NCBI GenBank assembly: GCA_964196195.1
Contig: CAXMSE010000014.1
Coordinates: forward strand, 1 to 64,000
DNA from: OFTM10 sp964196195
Lineage (GTDB): Bacteria > Actinomycetota > Acidimicrobiia > Acidimicrobiales > Aldehydirespiratoraceae
Length of the DNA: 64,000 nucleotides
Reading direction: 5' to 3'
Part shown: piece after piece, positions 28,050-34,852 of the stretch
How the letters are laid out: every line of letters starts with the position of its first letter
Numbering within the stretch: position 1 is the first letter of the stretch
Notes under the pieces: generated by a model
Told to the model about the DNA's origin: nothing
Database searches by the model: none
What the model saw: the letters and a program-made list of their open reading frames with translations, nothing else
Translations under genes and position numbers: made by a program

Positions 28050-28093
28050 GCCAGATGAACGCCACGAGAGCCGAAGGTGAACATTCGCTGAAC
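28050..28093 (-). promoter_or_regulatory. PHO box: four 11-bp direct-repeat units
   Basis: On the minus strand GTTCA recurs with 11-bp phasing. Units are 28083-28093 (GTTCAGCGAAT), 28072-28082 (GTTCACCTTCG), 28061-28071 (degenerate GCTCTCGTGGC) and 28050-28060 (GTTCATCTGGC). Two units match the Streptomyces PhoP consensus GTTCAYYYRGG at most positions. The site lies between the divergent kinase and Na/Pi transporter genes and should bind the phosphorylated RegX3-type regulator. Confidence 0.75.
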
Positions 28094-28150
28094 AAACATC
28101 GCGAGGTCTCGACCCTCCCATCGGCGGATTGTTACGTTGCGTCCGGAGCT

Positions 28151-29287
28151 ATGCAGACAACGACCGACCCCGCAGATCGAGGGCTACCGACCTGGGCCCG
28201 TTCGATCCTGGTGTTTGCGCTCATCTACTTCTTTCTCGTTGGCGTGTCCTTGCTCGAAAAGGGCATCAACGTCATGGGCCAGGACACCCAGGAATCACTG
28301 TTTTCCAGCGTCGATAACCCGATCGCCGGACTGTTCATCGGCATCCTCGGCACGGTCTTGGTTCAGTCGTCGTCGGCGAGCACATCTGTGATCGTGGGCC
28401 TCGTCGCTTCCGGAGCACTCGGCGTCGAGTCCGCGGTGCCGATGGTGATGGGCGCCAACATCGGCACCACCGTCACGAACACCCTTGTCTCGCTCGGGTC
28501 GATGCGCCAATCCGCCGAGTTTCGGCGAGCGTTCGCGGCCGCGACGGTGCACGACTTCTTCAACCTGCTGGCGGTGGCGATCCTGCTTCCCCTCGAACTG
28601 ACCACCGGCGCCCTATCGAGGGTGGCCGAATCGATCAGCAATCAACTCGTCGGGTCGGCGGGCTCGGAGTGGAAGAGCCCGGTGAAGAAGTGGGTCAAGG
28701 AACCCGTGGGCTGGTTGAAGGACATCTACGAAGGCCTCGGACTCGAGACCAATGTTCTGGGGACGGTCCTGGTCATCACCGGGCTGATCATCATCCTCGC
28801 GGCGCTCACATTTATCACCAAGAACATGCGCGAGCTCGTCGCCGACCGGGTGGAGCGCTCGCTCAACGCGATGCTCGGCGCCGGTGGCGGCACCATCGCA
28901 ATGCTCCTCGGGCTGGTGATCACCGTCGCCGTGCAGTCCTCCAGTATCACCACATCGATCATGATCCCGCTGGCAGCCGCCGGGGTGGTCACCTTGCCCA
29001 ACATCTACCCCGTCACCCTCGGCGCCAACGTGGGCACCACGATCACCGCCCTCCTCGCCGCCTTGGCCGCCAGCCGTCCTGAAGCGCTCACGGTGGGCCT
29101 GGTGCATACCCTCTTCAACGTGTCGGCCATCCTTATCATCTATCCGTACAAGCCCATCCGGGAGATCCCGATTCGGCTGGCCGAAGGGCTTGCCGATCTC
29201 GCCGTACAACGTCACCTCGTGGTGGTGGTATACGTGGTAGGGCTATTCATCATCGTGCCCCTCATCGGGGTCGCCATCCTTCGCTGA
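28151..29287 (+). CDS. Na+/phosphate cotransporter (NptA/SLC34-like)
   Basis: 378-residue membrane protein of the Na/Pi cotransporter (PhoU-associated) family. It has the signature inverted repeat QSSSASTS (72-79) and QSSSITTS (262-269), each followed by a GANIGTT or GANVGTT element (101-107, 291-297). It takes up, or possibly exports, phosphate with sodium. ATG 28151 is chosen because GGAG lies just upstream and homology begins here; TACGTT at 28133-28138 is a possible -10 close to the PHO box. The PhoU gene follows after 13 bp, as an operon. Confidence 0.93.
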   Translation: MQTTTDPADRGLPTWARSILVFALIYFFLVGVSLLEKGINVMGQDTQESLFSSVDNPIAGLFIGILGTVLVQSSSASTSVIVGLVASGALGVESAVPMVMGANIGTTVTNTLVSLGSMRQSAEFRRAFAAATVHDFFNLLAVAILLPLELTTGALSRVAESISNQLVGSAGSEWKSPVKKWVKEPVGWLKDIYEGLGLETNVLGTVLVITGLIIILAALTFITKNMRELVADRVERSLNAMLGAGGGTIAMLLGLVITVAVQSSSITTSIMIPLAAAGVVTLPNIYPVTLGANVGTTITALLAALAASRPEALTVGLVHTLFNVSAILIIYPYKPIREIPIRLAEGLADLAVQRHLVVVVYVVGLFIIVPLIGVAILR

Positions 29288-29300
29288 AAGGCCGAACACC

Positions 29301-29975
29301 ATGGTCATGTCCTTCTTTCGCCGAGGTGAAACCGGCATCGACGCCATCGCGAACCGCACGGTTTCCATGCTCGGCGATGCCCGTCACAGTTTCGATCTGG
29401 CGTCGGCTGCGGTCCTGAGCGGAGCCGACCCCGAAGCGGTCGGTGCCGACGTGCGCGACACCGACGAACGTATCAACCGGGCCGAACAGGAGATGCGCGG
29501 CGAACTCGTCGTCCATGCGGCAGTGCACGGAACCGAAAACATCGCCGTGGTTATGAGCTACACCCTGCTCATCAAGAAGATCGAACGCATCGGCGATCAA
29601 GCCAAGAACATCCTCGACCTCGCCGACGAAGGGATCTCCCTTGCCGGCGAACCCGACATCGATACCCTGCTCGAGCACCGCCGCACGATCTCCGCCATGA
29701 TGAGCGAGGTCGCCGATCTCCTGGTCGACCCCGAGGAAGAACGTGTCACCGATTTCCGGGAGCGGGCCGACGTTCTGCGCCGCGAACTCGAGAACCAGAT
29801 CCGCGGCTACATGCACTCCGAAGAGCCCGGGAGCTTCGCGGTGCCGCGTGCGATCCTCTATCGCTATTGGAAGCGCATCGTGGCCAACCTCGCCGGAGTG
29901 ATCACCAGTGTCACCGAGCCCCTCCAGCACCAGGGCTACCTCGACGAGGGCGAAACCGACATCGCCGACGACTAG
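29301..29975 (+). CDS. PhoU-domain protein
   Basis: 224 residues, all helical, matching PhoU. The first metal motif is intact (ERIGDQAKNI, 95-104). The second helical bundle has lost the acidic residues (KRIVANLAGVI, 191-201). PhoU proteins encoded beside Na/Pi cotransporters usually regulate the transporter and pass phosphate status to the kinase. Here the kinase itself carries another PhoU domain with the opposite pattern of motif loss, so a complex of the two is plausible. Start ATG 29301 with AAAGG upstream; ATG 29307 is possible. Confidence 0.9.
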   Translation: MVMSFFRRGETGIDAIANRTVSMLGDARHSFDLASAAVLSGADPEAVGADVRDTDERINRAEQEMRGELVVHAAVHGTENIAVVMSYTLLIKKIERIGDQAKNILDLADEGISLAGEPDIDTLLEHRRTISAMMSEVADLLVDPEEERVTDFRERADVLRRELENQIRGYMHSEEPGSFAVPRAILYRYWKRIVANLAGVITSVTEPLQHQGYLDEGETDIADD

Positions 29976-29993
29976 GTCGACCCACGATCTGCC

Positions 29994-30043
29994 GAAATTG
30001 ATGCGGAACCCAACCGTGTGGGTATGCAACACGCCTCAATTTC
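29994..30043. terminator. inverted repeat between convergent genes, possible bidirectional terminator
   Basis: Outer arms GAAATTGA (29994-30001) and TCAATTTC (30036-30043) are perfect complements. An inner ACCCA/TGGGT pair adds a second stem. It fills the gap between the PhoU stop and the stop of the TIGR03086 gene. There is no clean U-run, so function is uncertain. Confidence 0.45.
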
Positions 30044-30058
30044 GATGTTGTCGTCCTC

Positions 30059-30661
30059 TCAGACGATCTCGAAACCCTCTCCTCGGCCCATAAGGGCCAG
30101 GAAGCGAACCGAAGAGGCGGCGTTCGCCGCCGGCTCGATCGGCATGTCGGGGAGTACCCCGCCGGCCAGAACCGCTTCGGCGTGGTCGGCCCAGAATTCG
30201 AGGCAGGCATCGGCCAGATCGTCGGGCACGTCCACCGGGCGGCCCACCGCCATCCCTATATCCCATGCCCGTACCAGATTCTCACTCACCCGCTGGGCGA
30301 CGAGGTCGGCCACCGCGTACGAGCCTTCGGTATGAGCCACGACACGATCGAGGGCGCCCGGCTCGGCGAGCGCCTGGATCGCGGCCACCGCGGTGCCCCG
30401 CCAGGTGGCCACAGGGTTCACACCGAGTATGGCCGAATCGAAGTCGGCGACCTGATGCACACTTCCCGTGGTCAGCGCATCGGCAACCTGGGCATCACCC
30501 ACGACCACCCACGCCACCGTGGTGAGCACAGTCCAATCCGATGGGCGCGTAGTCCGTTCCCATTCATCGTCGGCCAGGCCAGTGACCATCTCGCCCAGCA
30601 GCGCCGCAGCTCTCTGATAGGCCACAGAATCGAGGCTGACCCGCGCCATCCCGTCGCTCAT
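30059..30661 (-). CDS. TIGR03086/maleylpyruvate-isomerase-N-like protein
   Basis: 200-residue helical protein of the DinB/mycothiol-dependent superfamily. It has the N-terminal RPSDWTVLTTVAWVV block typical of TIGR03086 proteins and a later RVSENLVRAWDIGMAVG helix. Metal ligands expected for the active families are not all evident. ATG 30661 is chosen because it makes the common ATGA overlap with the guaA stop; ATG 30667 is also possible. Role unknown; coupling to guaA may only reflect gene packing. Confidence 0.75.
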   Translation of the reverse strand: MSDGMARVSLDSVAYQRAAALLGEMVTGLADDEWERTTRPSDWTVLTTVAWVVVGDAQVADALTTGSVHQVADFDSAILGVNPVATWRGTAVAAIQALAEPGALDRVVAHTEGSYAVADLVAQRVSENLVRAWDIGMAVGRPVDVPDDLADACLEFWADHAEAVLAGGVLPDMPIEPAANAASSVRFLALMGRGEGFEIV

Positions 30662-32226
30662 TCCCATTCAATTGTGCCCGGCGGCTTCGACGTGATGTCG
30701 TAGGCGACCCTGTTCACCCCTGCTACCTCGTTGATCACACGGCTGCTCATCGCCTCGAGCACGTCGTAGGGGATGCGGGCCCAATCCGCCGTCATGGCAT
30801 CCTCGCTGGTGACCGCCCTGATGATGATCGGGTAGCCGTAGGTGCGTTCGTCGCCCATCACCCCAACGCTGCGGATATCGGGCAGCACCGCGAATGATTG
30901 CCAGATCTCGCGCTCGAGCCCGGCGATCTTCAGCTCCTCACGCACGATCGCGTCGGCGTGCTGGAGGGTGGCCACCTTGTCGGCGGTGACTTCACCGATG
31001 ATCCGCACCCCGAGGCCCGGGCCCGGGAACGGCTGGCGCTGCACGATCTCGTCGGGGAGGCCGAGCTCGCTGCCCAGCTGGCGGACCTCATCTTTGAACA
31101 GGCTCCGCAGGGGCTCGATCAGCTCGAACTCCATGTCGTCGGGGAGCCCGCCGACATTATGGTGGCTCTTGATGGTGGCGGCATGCTCACCCCCCGACTC
31201 GATCACGTCGGGGTAGAGGGTTCCCTGCACGAGAAATCCCGCCCCCTCCACCTGGGCCTTTGCCTCTTCGAATATACGGATGAACAACTCGCCGATCGCC
31301 TTGCGCTTGGCCTCTGGTTCGATGACCCCGGCCAGAGCCGCGAAGAATCGGTGGGCGGCCTTCACATGGATCAGCTCGAGGCCGAGATGACGATCGAAGG
31401 TCTCCACCACCTGCTCGCCCTCGTCGAGCCGCATCAGGCCGGTGTCGACGAATACACAAGTGAGTTGATCGCCGATCGCCTTGTGCACCAGAGCGGCGGC
31501 GACCGCTGAGTCGACGCCACCGGACAGTCCACAGAGCACTCGGCTATCGCCCGCCTGCTCGCGGATCTGCTCGATCGCGGTGTCGATGATCGATGCCATG
31601 GTCCATGACGCGTCGGTGCCGCACGCTTCTCGGAGGAAACGCTCGATCACGTGCTGGCCATGGGGCGTGTGGATCACTTCGGGATGGAACTGCACCCCGT
31701 AGAGCTTCTGTTCGGAGTCCTCGAATGCGGCGACGGGGGCGTCGGGGGTAAACGCCGTGGCGGTGATACCCACCGGCGGTTTGACGATTGCGTCGAAGTG
31801 GCTCATCCACACGGGTTGTTCGCTGGGGGTGCCACCGAGCAGACAACCACCCTCACCGTCGAGTGTCATTGTGGTGCGGCCGTATTCACCTCGATCGGTG
31901 CGATCAACCACGCCGCCATTTTGCTGGGCGATCAGCTGGGCGCCGTAGCAGATGCCGAGGATCGGTATGCCGAGGCCGTAGACCCCAGGGTCGATCCGGG
32001 GTGCGCCATCAACGTGCACCGAAGCCGGGCCGCCACTGAAGATGATGCCGGTGGGATTCTTGGCCACCACTTCCGCCGCGGTGATGGTGGGGGCGACGAT
32101 CTCGCTGTAGACGTGGGCCTCACGCACCCTGCGGGCGATCAACTGGGCGTACTGGGCTCCAAAATCGACCACCAACACGGTGGCGAACCCGCCCTCGGCG
32201 CCGGGAGCGGGAGGCCGGGCGCTCAT
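30658..32226 (-). CDS. guaA: GMP synthase (glutamine-hydrolysing)
   Basis: 522-residue two-domain enzyme converting XMP to GMP. The glutaminase domain has nucleophile Cys93 in GICYGAQ and HPEV with the catalytic His. The ATP-pyrophosphatase domain starts at LSGGVDSAVAAAL, and the dimerisation domain ends in the conserved KPPGTIEWE. ATG 32226 is chosen over a longer frame because it overlaps the upstream stop by 4 bp and homology starts shortly after. It is coupled to the GuaB3-like gene upstream. Confidence 0.97.
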   Translation of the reverse strand: MSARPPAPGAEGGFATVLVVDFGAQYAQLIARRVREAHVYSEIVAPTITAAEVVAKNPTGIIFSGGPASVHVDGAPRIDPGVYGLGIPILGICYGAQLIAQQNGGVVDRTDRGEYGRTTMTLDGEGGCLLGGTPSEQPVWMSHFDAIVKPPVGITATAFTPDAPVAAFEDSEQKLYGVQFHPEVIHTPHGQHVIERFLREACGTDASWTMASIIDTAIEQIREQAGDSRVLCGLSGGVDSAVAAALVHKAIGDQLTCVFVDTGLMRLDEGEQVVETFDRHLGLELIHVKAAHRFFAALAGVIEPEAKRKAIGELFIRIFEEAKAQVEGAGFLVQGTLYPDVIESGGEHAATIKSHHNVGGLPDDMEFELIEPLRSLFKDEVRQLGSELGLPDEIVQRQPFPGPGLGVRIIGEVTADKVATLQHADAIVREELKIAGLEREIWQSFAVLPDIRSVGVMGDERTYGYPIIIRAVTSEDAMTADWARIPYDVLEAMSSRVINEVAGVNRVAYDITSKPPGTIEWE

Positions 32227-33089
32227 CGAACGACCACCTCGGCCTTCTGGAAGGACTTCACGTCGGTATAGCCACACTTGGCCATCACCCGGCGAAGCAG
32301 GACGTCCACCGATTCACCTTCCGAGGAACCCGACAGGAGTTGGCCGTCGACAAGTGCCGCGTCGGCACCCAGGGCCAGAGCCTTGGCCACGTCGAGGCCC
32401 GATTCGATGCTGCCAGCGGCGATGATGTGGCAGTAGACGCTCGTCTCATCGAGGTGACGAACCCGCGCCGCGCGAGCATCGGCGATGGCGGTAGCGAGAG
32501 GCACATCGATACCGAGGCCGCGTTCAGAAACTCCGACGAGCACGCCGGCCGCTCCCGTTCGCATGAGATGCAGAGCCGCGTTGTAGCTGGCACAGCCCCC
32601 CACCACGACAGGCACATCCAGGCCGCGGATGAACGTCTTGAGGTTGAGGGGTTCGCTGGTAGACGACACGTGTTCGGCCGAGACGATCCTGGCTCGGATC
32701 ACCACCAGATCGACCTCGGCCGCGATCGCATGATCCACCAGCTCGGCGGCCCGTTTCGGGCTCACGCTGGCAGCACATCGCGCACCGGCACTCTTCACCT
32801 CTGCGATCTGTTCCTTCAGGCGACCGGCATCGTGGTGCTCGTTCCACAGGCTTTCGAGGTCGACGACTCCCAGGGCACCGCTGGCGCCTATGGCGGCAGC
32901 ATCAGCGGGCGAGAGCGGGGTGCTCACGCCGACGCCCATCAGGGGGAGATCGAGCCGGTAGGCGTCGATCTTCCACGAGAGATCGACATCCTCCGCGTCG
33001 CGAGTTCGGCGATTCGGCACAATCGCCACATCGGCGAGCTCATAGGCCCGCCGGGCTGACTTTCCTAGCCCGATCTGGATCTCGGTCAC
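32223..33089 (-). CDS. shortened GuaB3-like IMP dehydrogenase homolog
   Basis: 288 residues of clear GuaB3 type. The start (GLGKSARRAYELADVAIVP, then RRTRDAEDVD) and the end (LRRVMAKCGYTDVKSFQK) match that family, as do PLNLKTFIRGLDVPVVVGG and HLMRTGAAGVLVG. GuaB3 proteins are normally about 370-380 residues. Here the catalytic loop after VLVGV is replaced by SERGLGID with no Cys, and the flap region before the C-terminal helix is also missing. IMP dehydrogenase activity therefore looks unlikely. GTG 33089 has a GAGGGAAAGG-type ribosome-binding site. It overlaps guaA by 4 bp, hinting at a role in guanine nucleotide supply or its control. Confidence 0.85.
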   Translation of the reverse strand: MTEIQIGLGKSARRAYELADVAIVPNRRTRDAEDVDLSWKIDAYRLDLPLMGVGVSTPLSPADAAAIGASGALGVVDLESLWNEHHDAGRLKEQIAEVKSAGARCAASVSPKRAAELVDHAIAAEVDLVVIRARIVSAEHVSSTSEPLNLKTFIRGLDVPVVVGGCASYNAALHLMRTGAAGVLVGVSERGLGIDVPLATAIADARAARVRHLDETSVYCHIIAAGSIESGLDVAKALALGADAALVDGQLLSGSSEGESVDVLLRRVMAKCGYTDVKSFQKAEVVVR

Positions 33090-33144
33090 ACTCCGGCCTT
33101 TCCCTCGGAGAAACCGTGTTCCCCGGCGGTGGAAAGACCAAATT

Positions 33145-33525
33145 CTAGCCGCGGAGGATCGACTTCAGGAGTTGTTTGGCGACACCCGAGTTCATCTCGT
33201 AGGCCGCCTTGGCCCCCTCGTTGCCAACCCTCTTGAGGAGGCGCCCGTCGGTGACCGCGGCCAAACCGTCGAGGCCGGCCACGACGGCATCGCGCGTGGC
33301 ATCGGTGGCCCTGTGGCCCAAGCCGGTGAGGCCGGAAACAAGTTCGCTGTCGGCAAGCGGGGCCGGGGCCGCGGCTGCAATCAGCCTCAGCGCGTCCTTG
33401 GTGAGATCGGCGCTGGCCTCCACCACGTCGGCGGCGGTGCGTTCGTCAACGGTTGATTCAAGCCAGACACGAACCTGGCGTACGAGGTCGTTGTGGGTGG
33501 AGGCGCTGAACCTCAGTTCGGGCAT
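33145..33525 (-). CDS. conserved hypothetical protein, 126 aa
   Basis: A soluble, mainly helical protein rich in Ala, Leu and Val, with an N-terminal HNDLVRQVRVWLES helix and a C-terminal AYEMNSGVAKQLLKSIL helix. No cysteine, signal peptide or membrane segment. No family recognised. ATG 33525 is supported by TAGCCT 6 nt upstream (33532-33537), so it is a real, probably leaderless gene. Confidence 0.65.
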   Translation of the reverse strand: MPELRFSASTHNDLVRQVRVWLESTVDERTAADVVEASADLTKDALRLIAAAAPAPLADSELVSGLTGLGHRATDATRDAVVAGLDGLAAVTDGRLLKRVGNEGAKAAYEMNSGVAKQLLKSILRG

Positions 33526-33534
33526 GGCTCGAGG

Positions 33535-33816
33535 CTAGCTCGCGCTCACTTCGCCGACGGCGCCCTCGAGGGGATCGGACTCCCAAGACCCGGCCACGAT
33601 CACGCGATCCCGACCCTGGCGCTTGGCCTCGAGCAGGGAGTCGTCGGCCAGGGCTACCAGTTCTTCGAGGCCATCGGCCATTGTGGTGTCCGACACTCCG
33701 AAGCTCACCGTGAACGGAGCCGAGTTGGAACCGGTAAGAGCCAGAACGAGGTTTTCACGGATCCTCTCGGCCAGGCCCACCGCGGCCGCCGTGCTGGACT
33801 CATCGATCATCACCAC
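33535..33816 (-). pseudogene. truncated GGDEF-domain remnant
   Basis: The 93 readable residues match only the second half of a GGDEF domain: FVVMIDE, AAAVGLAERIREN, FTVSFGVSD, then ADDSLLEAKRQGRDRV. The GGDEF motif itself and everything before it are gone. The residues just upstream in frame (EGRHVSFVVM) look like an eroded active site, and a stop follows upstream inside the gap after the NUDIX gene. Possible GTG or ATG starts exist, so a short peptide could still be made, but cyclase activity is excluded. Confidence 0.6.
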
Positions 33817-33880
33817 GAATGAGACGTGACGACCTTCACTCAGAGCCGAAAGTCAGCCTGATATGGGTGGCTCGACCCAC

Positions 33881-34615
33881 TCAGGACGGCGTCGCGTGCT
33901 CGGAGTCGCGGCCTTCGGTTCCGGTGGCGATCGCCAGCAACTGGCGAAGCATCGAGGCGGTGGCGCCCCAGATGGTGTCGCCCATCACCTCGAAGAAGGT
34001 GATCGCGCGGTCGCCCTGCCCGCGAAAGTTGGGCCACACCTCTTCACGCCACACCTCGTCGAGAAGCAATTCACCCAGCGCGACATGACGGATCGACTCC
34101 ACCTCACGCGGCGAAGCGACCGACAACGCGGGCCGCCCCTCGGCCACGGCCACAAACGGTTGAACCAGCAGTCCCGACCCTCCGGTGACGAATCGGTCGA
34201 GCTCACCTATGGGTTCGATCACCGCAGGGTCGAGCGCCACCTCTTCTACCGACTCGCGCACCGCGGTGGCCCACAGATCAGTGTCGTCTGGATCTCGACG
34301 CCCACCGGGAAACGACACCTCGTGGGCATGGTGCCTCATGTGGGGCGATCGTCGCGTGAGGATCACATGGGTTTCGTCGGCCTCCTCGTAGAGGATCGCC
34401 AACACCGCCGACTCCACTGTGCCAGTAGGTACGGTTCCCAACGTGACCGCTCTCCGCCGCCGGCTCAAGGCCGTGGTGATGCATTCCAGCGACACCTTCC
34501 GCTCGGCGTTGGCGAGGTGGGTCCATGGCGGAGGTCCGCCGAGGCGAGCAGTGGTAGGGCGAGGAATCTGTTGGGGACCACCTCGACCCGACGGGATCGA
34601 GACGGGCGGCGACAT
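33881..34615 (-). CDS. NUDIX hydrolase, CoA-pyrophosphatase-like
   Basis: About 244 residues. The Nudix box is present (GGRRDPDDTDLWATAVRESV continuing EEVAL). It is preceded by LTRRSPHMRHHAHEVSFPG, the pattern of the CoA diphosphohydrolase subgroup (YeaB/NUDT7-like). An N-terminal LGGPPPWTHL segment is typical of actinobacterial members, so ATG 34615 is favoured over GTG 34495, which would remove it. Hydrolysis of a nucleoside diphosphate linked to another group is expected; CoA is the likely substrate. Confidence 0.83.
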   Translation of the reverse strand: MSPPVSIPSGRGGPQQIPRPTTARLGGPPPWTHLANAERKVSLECITTALSRRRRAVTLGTVPTGTVESAVLAILYEEADETHVILTRRSPHMRHHAHEVSFPGGRRDPDDTDLWATAVRESVEEVALDPAVIEPIGELDRFVTGGSGLLVQPFVAVAEGRPALSVASPREVESIRHVALGELLLDEVWREEVWPNFRGQGDRAITFFEVMGDTIWGATASMLRQLLAIATGTEGRDSEHATPS

Positions 34616-34662
34616 CGGCGAGGGCGGATCGTCGCGCGAACCGACGGACTCCGGTGAGCGGG

Positions 34663-34812
34663 TCAGGAGCCTGACTCGACGAGCGACTCGAGCAGTTCGC
34701 GCATCCCGCTGATCTTGAGGTTGCTGATGACCTTGCCGGGCGGAGTCTCTCCTCGTTCCCACTCCTGCCACTGTTTGAGCAGTTTCTGGGGATCCGGCGC
34801 GGCTTTTTCCAT
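34663..34812 (-). CDS. 49-residue conserved-looking small protein
   Basis: A short frame starting ATG 34812 and stopping at TGA 34663. Its product is charged and helical: KLLKQWQEWERGE, then PPGKVISNLK, then GMRELLESLVE. The WERGE...PGKV..NLK pattern is of a kind seen in unnamed small actinobacterial proteins. TAGCCT lies 6 nt before the ATG (34819-34824), matching the leaderless starts of neighbours. The NUDIX gene begins 47 bp downstream in the same direction. Function unknown. Confidence 0.65.
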   Translation of the reverse strand: MEKAAPDPQKLLKQWQEWERGETPPGKVISNLKISGMRELLESLVESGS

Positions 34813-34852
34813 GGGGGAAGGCTATCCATCCTCGGCTGATCATCGCCTCCGC

